The position numbers and the translations under genes are program-made. DNA of 64,000 nt from Nissolia schottii (Eukaryota; Streptophyta; Magnoliopsida; Fabales; Fabaceae), in NCBI GenBank assembly GCA_003254905.1, contig QANU01019034.1, positions 167,548 through 231,547 of the forward strand, given 5' to 3'. Of the stretch, positions 1-13,229 are shown piece after piece (position 1 is the stretch's first letter; every line of letters starts with the position of its first letter). Below the pieces are notes generated by a model that ran no database searches, was not told the origin of the DNA, and saw only the letters and a list, made by a program, of their open reading frames with translations.

Positions 1-2
1 AG

Positions 3-71
3 CGCAGCAGTCAGATTAATGGGCTTTCCTGGGGCTACGACGGAAGGCCCAAATTGTTGAACTCTGCATAG
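3..71 (+). CDS. possible 3' end of a gene cut by the left window edge
   Basis: Frame 3 is open from the edge for 22 codons and ends in TAG at 69-71. The peptide reads like an ordinary C-terminus (it includes SSQINGLSWGYDGRPK) and is less AT-rich than the DNA after it. No family is recognised. It could equally be untranslated DNA open by chance. Confidence 0.2.
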   Translation, partial: RSSQINGLSWGYDGRPKLLNSA

Positions 72-3000
72 TGTTGGATTGATTAGCTGGGTTCAGAAAT
101 TGGGTTGTGTGGCCTGAATTATTTTACTTAGTATGTTGCAAAGCCAGCTTCAGGTAATTAAAAGCAAAATATTTTGAGGTGATTTAGTTGTTAACTTTTT
201 TTTTTATAAGAATTATCATTTTTTTCTTAAATTTAATTTAACCTTAAAATTTAGTGATATACTATTATACTGAACTTCAAATGATAGTATTCAATGAACA
301 AAAGAAGTTTCTTAATACTACAAACTTATGATGTGTGGAGTGATGGTATATATGGGTATGAGAATGAGTTCCTAACTCTATTTCCTCATGCCTCATGCCT
401 CAATTGGTTGGCTAGTCAACTTATAAAAATTGAATTGGCTTGTTAGAAAGGGAATTAAAAATAGAACAAATAGTTGTAGTTTGAAGGAATCACGGCTTTG
501 TGTACCATTCCTCCACGTACGTTCCGAGAAAGGGCAACACAAACCCACAAGCAGAAGTAGGTGGTGGGTGGATGCAACAAGAAAGAAACACTACATATGC
601 AAACAAAATTATGCTCTACATATAAATAGGGGTAATTAGTCACTATAAGTACAAAACCAAATATCAATTCATCACAAACGCCCAAAATATTCCGCCTAAA
701 AATGTTGCTTGTGTAGTTGTGTTCAAGAAATGCTAATTCTCTTCGAAAGCAACAATAATTTTTTTTTAAGTAAATAAAAATAAATGTACGTTGAAGGTTT
801 TTTTTTTTTTTTTATAGTTTCAATGTTTTTATTTAATTTAATTTTTCTTCTTTAAGTAATTAGTAATATTTTTGAAGAAAAAAAGTGTATATTTGATATT
901 TTTTATTAGTTCCCTTTCAAAAAAAAAACTGAATTTTTTTATCTAATGTAGAGGGATGATAGTCAACTCATATACTCCTAAATTAACGAAGTGTAAGAAC
1001 AATTGCTAAACTGTAGACTCAACCACTAATTCTTTTTAGATGAATGTTAGGATTATTAAAAAAATATTATGAGAAGCTTATTGCTTTATTAGGGTGATAG
1101 ATATCGAAAATTAACTAAATATCTTTCATATTTACTGTAGCTCAGATTAAAATAAAGGGACCGAAGGCAAATTCGAAAGTGCATTATTGTCTTTATAATT
1201 AATTAATAACATTATTAAATTAGCCTTTTAGGAGAATTTGATATTTATAAACATATTCTTTTTTCCGTTACAGTTGTAATTATAGCGGTTTGTTCACAAT
1301 CATGAATGATTTGAAGTTTTTAACTGGAATAGGAAATGCCTCAAATTTGATATACGCGCACCTGAAAAAATTAGCAAGTCATTAAACTGGGTTTGCAAGT
1401 TATAACTGGAGTTAATAAAATTCTATTCTGATGTAACGGACGTAATTCATGCACCTTTATCATCATTACTCCAACAAAAATGTAAGAGTTAAACTAAAAA
1501 ATAATAATAAAGTATTGATAGTCAAGGATTCCGTTGAGGTATGATTCACACATTTTTTTAGTTCCTTAAAGTAACGCAGCACATGTTTATTCTTGAGAAT
1601 GATTTGGCCTTTATAACTGGTTTGATGACTATGACAAGTGTTGGCATTAAACCTCATGCCAAGAGTTGGTTGTTTTATTTTATTTTTAAATCACAAGAAA
1701 ATGCGAGTTTTATAACTAATCCTACACTACTTTATAACCACCTCTAATATTTAAGATTGCATGATGTTCAAAATTAGGGATCGAACATCTGACAATTAGT
1801 TAAAGAATAATGAACATTTTTCCGTTCAATGATAACACGAATTATGTTAAGAGTTGTTAAACACAATGATAAATTTTAGATGAACTTTTTTTAACTTAAA
1901 TATATAAATAAGTTTTTAACATAACTAAAGCTATATTAATATATAAGAGTTTACTTGCAATCTATTGTTAGCGTAAAACATTTTTATCTTATCAATCAAT
2001 CAAATTTTATCATACAAATAAAAATAATTGATTTTGTTTAACGCTCACACTATCAACGAATAATAATTAAATCCAATATATAAACATATTTAAGTTAATA
2101 TAACTTTAGTTGTGTTAGAAACTTAATTATGAGCATAGTTGTTATGCATGGTAAAAAAATTTATACCATCATTCAATTAAATTATTTTATATATATAATT
2201 CTTTTAAATAATAAATAAGAGAGTTAATTATTTAAATATATAAAACTGTATTTTACCGAATGAAAATATAAAAATATTTTTAGCGGTCGTGCAAATAATG
2301 AGAAATTTGCACGTTGCATAGGAAAACACGTTGCAGAGCAATTTGCATAGGGCAACAGATTATGAAGGGAAAAGTGCCTCCTAGTTGGGCCACCCCGTGA
2401 TTCGTTATCAGCCGTTCATTCTTGAATGAGTTCACATCTTCACGTTCCAAGTTTTGTGAATCGCAAATGTTACTTTCAAGGCTCAATCCATGATGGGCCT
2501 TGAGAAAGAAAAAAGTTCAAGATTCATCATGTTAAAGTATTGTATTTTATTTTTTTAAAATATCCCAAGGTCATCTTGGTCATTTGGCAGAGATTTGGGA
2601 GATTTTCAAGATACTAATGTCAGTAATAAACTAATATAATATAGAATTATAGATATGTGTTGTTGACAGTTTTTTGTATTTAAAAAGTTCACAATGAAAT
2701 TTGGAGGTATGCTAATTAATTAACATTTCATTTTAAGTATAAAAAAATAATTTATATTCCTTGATAATATAAAAGATTTTTATATAATTATTTAATTGTG
2801 TATTGACACATAAATAAAATTAATTAAATATTTCTTTTACTTTTTTAATTTTTTAAATAATAATACATGATTATATGATAATTAATGTAAAACTCTATAT
2901 ATTATCAATATATATAAATTAATCTCTAATTATAAATAGGCATAAACATCCATTATGCAAACTTTAATTAACTTTTATTAAAGCATAGAGAAGAAGAGAT

Positions 3001-5192
3001 GATATTCTCACCTTAATGAGGTGAAAAATAACTACTAAAATATGAGTTCAGTTGTATTGTAAATTAATAATATATTATAATAGTTATTATAAATTAAAAA
3101 AATCATTTTTTTATAAATAAATTAAAAAAAATTAGTTGAACACAAATTTAGCATATTATATTTAAATATACACAAAATAAAAACGAGTTTCATTTTATAC
3201 TAATCAAAATTACTTTGTAGAATAAACAATAAAAATAATAAAATTCACATTAACGGTATATGTTAAAAAATAATATCAAACCAAAAAAATTCTCCCTATC
3301 ATTGCTCTTTTTTAAGAGAAATTATTACATGTCACAAAACTTCTCCTTTCTTAATATTTCCTTTGCTTGACTGATTCCTATGCGCTTTATTAAAATCTGT
3401 CCTTTTTAGTTCACTCCCATTCGTAGCCAGTGGTAGTGATCATCTTACCAATATACCGTATCTGCCTCTTGGTTAACATAGTGAGTTTATTTAACCAAAA
3501 AATTGTTAAAATACTCAGGTAATAAGAGCCACAATATTGATATTTTTAAAACATTTTTTTTGTAAACTAGGAGTCTTAAAAAAAAAAAAACTACTGCCTC
3601 ATAACACGTAGATTAGGTAAGACCCTCGTCAGCAAACAAAGTAATGAAATGAAAGGGAAAAAATGCTCATTTTTATCATCGAAAATATAAGTCTGGGTCA
3701 TTTTAATTCTTGAAATTTAAAATTTAATTTTTTAATCTTTGAAATTATGAGTTATAGGTCAAAATAGTCTCTCAATTCATTATCATTATTGAATTATCAT
3801 ATTTTCACCAATTTTCTGCATTAAATGAGAATGTGATAATAATAGAGGTTGTGTGGTAACACTAAGGGTTAAAAATGCGGCTATGATTGCACTTGGAGCT
3901 ATAAATCTTAGCTTTTATTGTAGCTTCATTTACCACCATGACTGCTCTCACGACCTCATTTATAGTTTTAAGTGTAGCTATAACTCATTTGCAGTTTTCA
4001 TTGTTGTTATTGTCCATTTTAATGTGATAAATCAATAAAAATGTCATAATGATAATCAACTGAGGGACTAATTTGACCTATAACTTATAATTTCAGAATT
4101 AAAAAGTCAAATTTTGAATTTTAAGGATCAAAGTGACTCAAGCTTTACAAGACTAAAATGAACATTACCCAAAAATCAAAGACATGGAAACTCTTAGACA
4201 AAGTTGTTAAGATTTCTATATAAATATTAAAATTTATGATTTTTATAATTTTAAAAAAGTCAATCAATTGCACTACAGTCAATTGAATTGAACAATTTTA
4301 TGATTTAAATCATGTTATTATTTTGCATGTTATATTTTTATTTTGTTCTTCAAACCTTTACATAAGATACCAATTTCACGTTTTAACGTTTTTATCACAA
4401 GAATTTACTTTCCTAAAAACATGGTAAATCTAGACGGTCCAATCGCTATAAGAAGATGAGAGCAATAAAGGTTGAGATTCAAAATAAAACATGTAAGAAG
4501 AAAATAAATTATTTAATGTTAAAATTTTACATGATAAAATTATGGAGATTACTTTGGTACCCCATCAAATTTAAAAGTATTGATACCCTATGATTATTTA
4601 TGGCTAAAAATTAATACGTGTCTCATTAACTTTAAATACTTATTATTTAAAATTTAAAAGTAAATAATGACAGTTAAAATATAAAAAAATATTGAAATTC
4701 TTATAAAAATATGGATATAAAAAAAACTTTAAATTATATTTAATTTGTTTCACCATTAATAAAAAGCGAGACTCACATGTCCTATAAACGATAAAAAAAA
4801 TGAATTCCAAGAGATTTTACCATATAAAAAAAATTGACATATGATTCATTCTGACGGTAGGAACCTAATCTGGTTTAACCCTATCAAAATCCCATTTTTT
4901 CCGCACGATGACAATATAAATAATAATCTATTATTATTATAAAATTATTTGTTGTGTTGGTGGAACCCTTGAAGGCAGGGTTTGGTAGATTCTTTCGGCA
5001 TATGAATATAGAAAAGGTGAAGATATTTGTATGAGCGAGCGTGCCTCTTCTTCCCCACCCTTCCGAAAAACACCCAAATCTCTTTATTCTCCAATCTCCA
5101 AGCCTTTACCCTTATCTCTTCTCCCTCTCTGTGTCTCTCTCTTTCTCTCTGTTAGAACCCTTCAAAACTGTGTGAGAGAGTGAGAGAGAGAC
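72..5192. other. AT-rich intergenic region upstream of the ATP/ADP translocase
   Basis: I see no convincing gene. Short open frames at 430-639 (+), 1466-1657 (-) and 2280-2486 (-) show no recognisable domain. Poly-A and poly-T tracts are frequent. One fold-back repeat at 3655-4170 is listed separately. The last 150 bases before the translocase ATG are pyrimidine-rich (CT runs near 5100-5155), which is common in leaders of highly expressed plant genes. A TATA-like ATATAAATA lies near 4914-4922. Confidence 0.6.
3655..4170. repeat. fold-back (MITE-like) element with about 130-bp inverted arms
   Basis: The left arm (about 3655-3795) and the reverse complement of the right arm (about 4045-4170) share an imperfect sequence beginning GGG-AA---TG-TCATTTT and running through a common stretch GTTATAGGTCAAA. 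The middle has no coding potential that I recognise. Terminal arms around a short non-coding centre fit a non-autonomous DNA transposon. No clear target-site duplication was found, so the class is open. Confidence 0.65.
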
Positions 5193-7923
5193 ATGGACGC
5201 TGTTCTTCAAACCAGAGGCCTTCTCTCTCTCCCCACCAACCCCAGAGCCAGGTTCCTACAACAACCCCAGAACCTAAAGCACAGATTTTTCACTCCAAAA
5301 CCCAAAACCCTTTCTGGGTCTCCTCTCACCGCCGCCGCAACCCCTAAATTCAGCCCCTTTTCGTCGAAAGCCGCCGCCTTTGGACAAAAGGGGAAGAATT
5401 TGTTCATTTGCAGAGCCGAGGCCGCAGCTGCAGCTGATGGGCAGCCACTGTTTGGCGAAGCCGAAGCCGAGAAGCCGAAGTTGCTGGGTGTGGAAATCGC
5501 CACCTTGAAGAAGATTATTCCATTGGGTATGATGTTCTTTTGTATTCTCTTCAATTACACTATTCTGAGGGACACAAAAGATGTTCTTGTTGTTACTGCC
5601 AAAGGGAGCAGTGCTGAGATTATACCGTTTTTGAAGACTTGGGTGAACCTTCCCATGGCCGTTGGGTTCATGTTGTTGTACACCAAGCTCGCTAATGTGT
5701 TGTCCAAGCAGGCTCTGTTCTATTCTGTTATTCTTCCATTCATTGCATTCTTTGGTGCCTTTGGTTTTGTTCTGTACCCTCTCAGCAACTTTATTCACCC
5801 TGAGGCTTTTGCGGATAAGCTCCTCAACATCCTTGGACCCAGGTTCCTTGGCCCGCTTGCGATTATGAGAATCTGGAGCTTCTGTTTGTTCTATGTCATG
5901 GCTGAATTGTGGGGGAGTGTGGTCATCTCCGTTCTCTTTTGGGGCTTTGCCAATCAGGTTAATTTTTTTTTTTATCTGCTTGAAATTTTAGCTGAATTTT
6001 GTTAGATGTTAATTGGTTTTTGTCTTGATCTGTTATAGTGTGTGTGTTGGTGATTGGTATTGTTATCGTGTAGTGTTTTTGCGAGGCTGGTATCCTAAAC
6101 GTGGCATTTCTTAATCATATATGATTGGTTATTGTATTATTTTGCTTTTCATATATTCATTTTTGGCACATGTGTACTGGTTTTGATTCATTTTCATCTG
6201 ACTTGTGATCGTTAGTTGCTTGTTTCGCTTGCAATAATATGTGCGATTGAAATATTTTTTGGTGGAGATGCTTTCATGCTAATGAATGTGTTTTTTTTTC
6301 CCCTTCTGCAGATAACCACTGTTGATGAAGCGAAAAAATTCTACCCACTGTTTGGGCTAGGGGCAAATGTAGCTCTGATTTTCTCGGGACGGACCGTGAA
6401 ATACTTTTCTAATCTGAGGACAAGTTTAGGACCTGGAGTTGATGGTTGGGCCATCTCTCTGAAAGCAATGATGAGCATAGTTGTCGGTATGGGACTTGCA
6501 ATCTGTGGCCTGTATTGGTGGGTGAATAACTACGTTCCCCTTCCTACTCGTAGCAAGAAGAAGAAGGTAATCTTTTTGAAATACCGTTATACTATTTTGA
6601 TCTAGGTTATCAAACTTGAGAGTTTAAGTAAACTCGTGAACTCTCAGTTTGTTAAGAGTTTACTTAAACTTGTATGAGTTTAACAATAAAAACGTTAAAT
6701 TGTTTTGTGTAGTAGAATCGTAAACTCAAGAGTTTAACAACCTTGCTTGTGTATATTGTTTTTGTTTCATTCTTGAGTTGATTTGCTGAGACAACTTCAC
6801 GCGAAGTGATGTTGCAGATTTGCAGTATATTAAACTAATACTTTATCTTGTTATGTACTTTTCCAGGATAAGCCCAAAATGGGGACAATGGAGAGCATAA
6901 AATTCTTGGTGTCTTCAAAATACATAAGAGATCTTGCCACGTTAGTGGTTGCATATGGAATTAGCATTAATCTTGTTGAGGTTACATGGAAATCAAAGCT
7001 CAAAGCTCAGGTAATGTGAAATTTTCTCACTGTTGGTTTTATTACCAGCCATTTCACTGTGCTCTTTTTTCTCGATCTTACGCACGCCTCGGCAAATTCG
7101 TGCAGTTTCCTAGCCCGAACGAGTACTCATCATTTATGGGCGACTTCTCAACTGCAACTGGAATTGCGACATTCACAATGATGCTTCTGAGCCAAGTTAT
7201 ATTCGACAAATATGGCTGGGGAGTTGCTGCCAAGATCACCCCCACTGTCCTGCTTTTGACGGGAGTTGGCTTCTTTTCTCTTATATTATTTGGAGCCCCA
7301 CTTACACCGGCTCTAGCAAGCTTTGGAATGACTCCGCTGCTAGCTGCCGTATATGTTGGTGCACTGCAGAACATATTCAGCAAGAGTGCCAAGTACAGCT
7401 TGTTTGATCCCTGCAAAGAAATGGCCTACATTCCCTTGGATGAGGATACCAAGGTTTGGACTCTTACGGCTTTTGGTTTTGTAAAGTTGTGCTATGTGTA
7501 TGCATATATATATTGCTGTTGTATGCACTTTTGATTAACTAGTTTTGAATTCCTTGCTTGTAGGTCAAAGGAAAGGCGGCCATTGATGTTGTTTGCAACC
7601 CGTTGGGGAAATCAGGAGGTGCGCTAATTCAGCAGTTTATGATCTTGAGTTTTGGATCGCTGGCTAATTCAACCCCATACCTTGGAGGGGTGCTTCTTGT
7701 GATCGTTCTCGCATGGTTGGCGGCGGCCAAGTCGTTGGACACCCAGTTCACCGCCCTGCGCCGAGAAGAGGAGCTTGAGAAGGAGATGGAGAGAGTGGCC
7801 GAGCTTAAGATACCGGTGGTGGCTGCTGACAGCGAGGGTGGAAACGGATCTCTCGCGAGCGTTTCACCGTTGAATCCGGTGGGTGGTGGTGACTCCTCAA
7901 GCACTCCAACTCGCAATATTTAA
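5193..7923 (+). CDS. AATP1: plastidic ATP/ADP translocase (NTT/AATP family)
   Basis: Exons: 5193-5957, 6312-6566, 6867-7010, 7106-7453 and 7564-7923, giving 1872 bp and 623 aa, the usual size for this family. It exchanges cytosolic ATP for plastid ADP across the inner plastid envelope and supplies ATP for starch, fatty-acid and other synthesis when photosynthesis does not. Residues 1 to about 74 are rich in Ser, Ala, Pro and Lys with few acids, as in a transit peptide; the ICR-AEA at 72-77 resembles a stromal cleavage site. The body is a multi-span membrane protein with family blocks ILRDTKDVLVVTAKGSSAEI (from residue 124) and, across exons 4-5, CKEMAYIPLDEDTK followed by GKAAIDVVCNPLGKSGGALI. 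The last 50 residues are hydrophilic and acidic. All introns are phase 0. Organellar mitochondrial carriers are excluded because this fold has no repeated mitochondrial-carrier motif. Family assignment is secure; the paralogue number is not. Confidence 0.95.
6603..6746. repeat. small inverted-repeat element in intron 2 of the translocase gene
   Basis: The ends AGGTTATCAAACTTGAG and the reverse complement of the far end, AGGTTGTTAAACTCTTGAG, match imperfectly. Inside are short palindromes built from GAGTTTAAGTAAACTC. This looks like a small MITE, away from the splice sites. Confidence 0.45.
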
Positions 7924-9887
7924 ATCATCATGCTTCTTTCTTTCTGCAGAATTGCAAGACAAGAAAGAACAAGTAGAACTCTTCTTGAGGGAAGTGTTAG
8001 GTGGAACTATTTGTTGTAGGTTATTTATCTGCTCTGCCTATACAATTGGTTTACTTCTCACTTTATTCAAGTCCCATTATTTTTTTGGTCCTCATAGATA
8101 GTTGTTCTATTTTTGAAGATTTCCTATCCTTGTAGAATCTCTTTAATTTTTTGTTTTTGAAAAAAATGAAAGAATGAATTGTTTGTCATTTTTGCCTATT
8201 TTTCTAAAATGTTCGTAAGAGTGAGTTCGCGTTCAGGAAAAAAAAGAAAAGAAAAAGAAATTTACTCTAGGGGTGTTAAAGCAAGTTGAACTATATAATT
8301 TTGGGGAAAAAGCTAATGATTATGTAAAATAATTAATATAAATTTATTAATTGAAATAGCTGTTTTTTTTTATGGCCTGAATATGGATCACTGTGTTGGA
8401 CACTATTGAGTTTTCTTTCAATTGATGCTTTAGTTTTGGTCTGAAATTGTGATTCATCTTAAGGTTGAGGACTAAAACTTGGGCTGCATGTTGAACTTAT
8501 GCTTCATCTTACGAGGCCTATACAGCCCATAAAACTGTGTCCATTTTGAAACTCAACGAAAAGATAATTGTGTGCAAGCTGGAACATGGCATGCTCTTAG
8601 TAGGCCCAAACTGGCTCTATTAATTGCAACTTGCCAGAAACAGCCTTTTGCGTTATGGACGATCAGAAGGAGGCTCTAATAGAAGAACAAGTTGCTATAA
8701 CACCCTAAGCAAATTGACAATTTTATTTAATAGTAATTGGCAAATAAAATTACTCCAAAATATATGTACGACGTGTGAAACTATTTCTGTGTGAAAAAAC
8801 GTTATTGGTACTCGTTAAATGTAGAACACTGTAAACTCAAATATACTAAAGTGTAAGTCTATTGAAATATAATTTAACAATAGATAAGGTGTGAACTAAT
8901 TCACTGTTTCAAACTATGAATACACATGACACAAGAATAAATAAAAATAGAGTGGGCCCACCGTACTCAGGGCTACAGTTGTCGTGATGGAAAGCAGCAA
9001 AAGTACTGAGGAGGGTTCACGAGCCTTGTTGGGATGCAAAACACAAACTTTGGCAATTTTTGTCCTGTGAAGAAGAAGGACCCCCCTCTCTCAGGTTTCC
9101 GTTCCCTTCCTTTTCTACTTAAGAGCTTTCCATCATTCAGCACTCTTCCTGATTCTCCAAATCAACCATCACAACCCCGCATCATCACCAAAGATATGAT
9201 ATTTATATTCTACAAGTGTGGCATTAAAATAAAGAGAAACAAATTAGCATGCTTCAATATTTGTTTGTTTATCCCTATTGGATTCTTGTATATGGTATTC
9301 TCCCCATGTAGATGGCACAAGGCCAAATCCCTTACGCAATGCGCATGAAATTGGTAGAGAGAACAAATGAGTGTCTCTTTCGGGGTCCTTTTCAAATTTG
9401 AGGGGTGTATAATTACATTTATTCTCCATTCTTCATATGATATAGGAAATGATCAATTTCCCTGTGTTTGTTGTCACAGGGATGGAATAAAACTAGGGTA
9501 TGTGAGTGGTCCCATCCTACTCATCTTCTCTCCCTACAGCCCTTTTCTCAATTATAGAACATGGCCTAAACAATGATTTCATAATTATATCTTACTTTAT
9601 AATGCAATGATATAACTTCACTTCCAAATACTGATAAAAGGTACGTTTACATATCCCACTGTTGTGCACGCTGACTTTCTATTTGCACTTAAAAAGAATA
9701 AATTAGTATCTGTTGAAGAAGTAGCTAAGTAGTAGGTGAGTGGAGATTCAAATAGTAAGGTAACATAGATTTCAGTTAGCATCTTTCAACGAATTACCAT
9801 ATGCATGGCAAGTAATATAGCTCTAGACTTATCAACTCACAATTTATTTATCATAAAATAAAATCTCTCCTCCTTTTATTAGCACCC
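7924..9887. other. intergenic region, translocase 3' flank and NPH3 upstream
   Basis: The first roughly 300 bases are probably the 3' untranslated region. Small open frames at 9034-9348 and 9367-9576 (+) lack recognisable domains. I searched this stretch for BTB-type sequence that could belong to the next gene and found none. Confidence 0.6.
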
Positions 9888-12800
9888 ATGGACTGCAACT
9901 CTCCAACCAAAACACCAAACAGAGCAGAGAACTACTGCCCCTGCACAATACTAAACCTCCTCACCTCAATGAACAACAACAGCAACAATCTTTCAAATTG
10001 GCAAGAACAACCACCCACCACCACCACATTCCCGCAGAAATCTCCAACCCACAACAACAGCAGCAATTTCTCCTCCACCACGCCGGAATGCTGCTGCTGG
10101 TTCGACGACGCATGCATCCTGGACATGGACTACTTCGTCAACACCCTCTCCGGCATCAAGCAGAAAGGCGTCCGCTCCGACCTCATCGGCTCCATCATCA
10201 CTCACTACGCCTCCAAGTGGCTCCCCGACATCATCACCACGCCGCCGCCGCCCGACGACACGTCATCGCCGGAGAGCGTAACCACCTCCTGGATGAAGAA
10301 ACGGTTCTTCGTCGAAACTCTCGTCGGCGTTCTCCCCCCTGAGAAGGACTCCATCCCCTGCAACTTCCTCCTCCGCCTCCTCAGAACCGCCAGCATGGTC
10401 GGCGTCGACGCCAGCTACAGGGCGGAGCTCGAGAAACGGATCTCGTGGCTGCTTGACCAGGTATTCAATATTTTGAAATGAAATGAAATGAAAAATGAAT
10501 AGAGTCAGTTACAGAGTTAGTTGCTCTGTAACAAACTGAAACAGAAATCGTAACTAACTAACTACTATGAGGTGCAGGCTTCGCTGAAGGAGCTAATGAT
10601 ACCTTCTTTCAGCCACACGTGTGGGACCCTACTGGACGTTGAGCTCGTGATTAGGCTTGTGAAGAGGTACGTGAGCTTGGACCATGAGGGGGTCAAGAGC
10701 AGCGCTGCTTTGGTCAAGGTGGCTAAGCTGGTTGACTGCTACCTCGCCGAGGCTGCTTTGGATGCCAACCTGAGCTTGTCTGAGTTCGTCGCGCTCGCCG
10801 GAGCTCTTCCGACGCATGCAAGAGCCACTGATGATGGCTTGTACAGAGCCATTGATACTTATCTCAAGGTATGCTCGTTTTTTTCTTCTTCTCCTTTTTA
10901 CTTTTCTTTTCATTTTAGGGTCAAATTGTTTGATTGCTAGCTAATGTTAGTTTATTGTCATTTGTGATTTCAAGTCATTGTACCTAATCATGTAATTTCC
11001 CACCCATCAACATGAAATCTTTCTTAATTACCAATTAAATCATTAACATTAATGGATAGACTCGAGTTTAGGTGGATAAGAGCAAGAAAAAAGTTTTCTC
11101 CTGTGACATTTATCACTTGATACATTAGTTTTGTGAGTCAATATTGTCTCTCAATTTTCTTACATTTCTAGCGTAATAGTTGATATGTAAAGTGATAAGT
11201 ACAAAGTCAAAATTTTCTCTTACTCTTAGTGCATCTACAAATTTTGCTAAACTAAAGAAGTGAGTACAAATAGCAAAAGCACTTTAAATTAATAAGGCTC
11301 ATTCTGTATGTCCTTTTATAGTGTTCCTTGTGTTGTCACCAGCATGAGATTGTTTAGAGACAAATCCGGGTGGGAAATATTGAAGGGAGAGAATCGAAGA
11401 AGTGAAAGAGTAAACACATGTATGAGTTGGCAACATCATGGCACAGGAGTGGCAAAATTTTGGCAGGGCTAGCAGTGCTGATATGAAAATTATAAGCATG
11501 TATAGAGATGTGAGTGAAGGGGTGTGTGACAAACATAACTCTTAAGTGAAATGACATGGGTGTCTATTATGTGGGGGTATAGGGGCGTGGCTTTAATCAA
11601 CCTTTCTCTACATTTGGCTTTTCTTTTGTCCACCTACTGACGCATGTATAAAGGTGGATTATTCCTGTGTCTTATTTGTTTTCCCTGTATTTTTTTTAGT
11701 CTCGCTACATGTACACTAAAAAACATGCATCACATATACACCATATACTTATATATATAAAGTTTGTGTTTTAACGTTTGTAATGTTTGTACATTTTTTA
11801 AATAAAGTTCAGATTGTAAAACACTCTGATAATTTAGTAATGTTTGTGCATTCATATGTATAAAATTTGTGCATTACTATTTATAATGTTTGTGCATTTT
11901 TAAATAAAGTTCAAATTGTATATAACTCTGAACTATAGATTTGTAGTGTAGTCCAAATAAAGTTTGTGCAATGCATAAAGTTTGTGCTTTAACACCTGTA
12001 ATGTTTGTTCTTTATCGCCTTTAAGTTTGTGCTCTATTTTGGAAAATTGTATTGTATACATATAATAATAATTAATTACCTAATTTGAATGGTGTATATA
12101 TGAATGTATGAAATTGAGTGTACACGTAACATTTTTTTTCTACTCATAATTTGACACCATACATTTATTTAATATTACTTAAATTCAGGGTACTCTTCTA
12201 ATATATATGTAGACGTTTAAGCTTGGCATTTCCTTCCTATAGCTATGCATATTTATTAATTGCAGCTATAAAATATAGTTGTTTCTTTCTAAGTTCAGGT
12301 AACCCACGATATGTACATGTAGCCATGTAGGCCATCTAAGCTAAATAGTCTTACCAAATGTCATATGAATAAGACAATCCTTCCAGTTAATGATTAGTAC
12401 CTGCATAAACCCTTACTGGGTAATGCTTACTATAATTATTTCTCAAAATATGAACACGTGGACAATTGACTTGTACATGCTGATCATGAGAATGTACCAT
12501 AACGTTCCTGATTTAGATACCATTTCAAGACTTTTTTCTTGTGACAAGAAAGATGAAAAGAAAAGGGAACCAAAATAAAGGATTTGAAGAAAATTTGAAC
12601 CATTTTTCATTAAGTACTACTTAGTATGTTAAGAAACATACATTGTTGAAACTCTTTTAACTGTGGTTTTGTGTTACTTACAGGCACATCCAGGAGTGTC
12701 AAAGCAAGAGAGGAAGGGTCTTTGCAGGCTTATTGATAGCCGAAAACTGACACCAGAGGCCTCACTCCATGCAGCTCAGAACGAGCGGTTACCTGTGAGA

Positions 12801-13229
12801 GCAGTCATTCAGGTCCTCTTCTCTGAGCAAACCAAGCTCAACCGCCTCGTGGACTGGAGCAGCGGCTCCTTCAGCGGCCTCAGGAGCCTCAACGGCAATG
12901 CCTTCGACCCGCCAACACGGTGCCTCTCGAAGCGAGAGATGAGTGCTCAGCAGATGGAGATAAGGAAGCTGAAGGAAGATGTTTACAGGCTGCAGAGCCA
13001 GTGCAGTGCAATGCAGGTGCAGATGGAGAGGATGGTTGAGAAGAAGAAAGGGTTCTTTAAATGGAAGAAGTTTGGTGGGATGCATCATGGATTTGGCAAA
13101 GGAGTGGGGGAGGTGGTGGAGAAAATGGAGCAAGAGGGTGAAAGGGAAGATGATGTTGTTGGGTTTGGAAGGGAAACGCCAATGGATGTGAAGAGCAGTT
13201 TGGTGAGTGGTAGGACTCCTCACAAGTGA
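9888..13229 (+). CDS. NPH3-domain protein (NRL family) without a visible BTB domain
   Basis: Exons: 9888-10460, 10578-10868 and 12684-13229, coding for 469 aa. NPH3/RPT2-like (NRL) proteins usually act at the plasma membrane as adaptors for phototropin or CUL3 ubiquitin-ligase signalling and auxin-transporter placement. The NPH3 domain runs from about residue 66 (WFDDACILDMDYFVNTL) to about 350. Hallmarks include LYRAIDTYLKAHPGVSKQER across exons 2-3 and HAAQNERLPVRAVIQVLFSEQ. The C-terminus has a coiled coil (about REMSAQQMEIRKLKEDVYRL, then QVQMERMVEKKK) and a basic GFFKWKKFG stretch. The first 65 residues are low-complexity Asn, Thr, Ser and Pro, where most relatives have a BTB/POZ fold. 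Exon 1 is GC-rich compared with its surroundings. Intron 2 is 1815 bp and holds a repeat element. The family call is secure; the specific orthologue is uncertain (the C-terminal half resembles the At3g49900 type). Confidence 0.9.
11689..12139. mobile_element. candidate non-autonomous DNA transposon in NPH3 intron 2
   Basis: Two identical 9-base tracts, an A followed by eight T (11689-11697 and 12131-12139), flank a block whose ends are imperfect inverted repeats: GCTACATGTACACT on the left, and GTTACGTGTACACT when the right end is reverse-complemented. The interior has at least two related copies of a unit with GTTTGTGCATTTTTAAATAA and several GTTTGTGC motifs. A 9-base duplication would fit Mutator-like elements, but a poly-T tract can match by chance. 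Confidence 0.45.

Noticed and set aside
5207-5798. Long minus-strand open frames over the translocase first exon
   Set aside because: They mirror the GC-rich, Ala-rich transit-peptide coding sequence on the opposite strand and contain no family motif.
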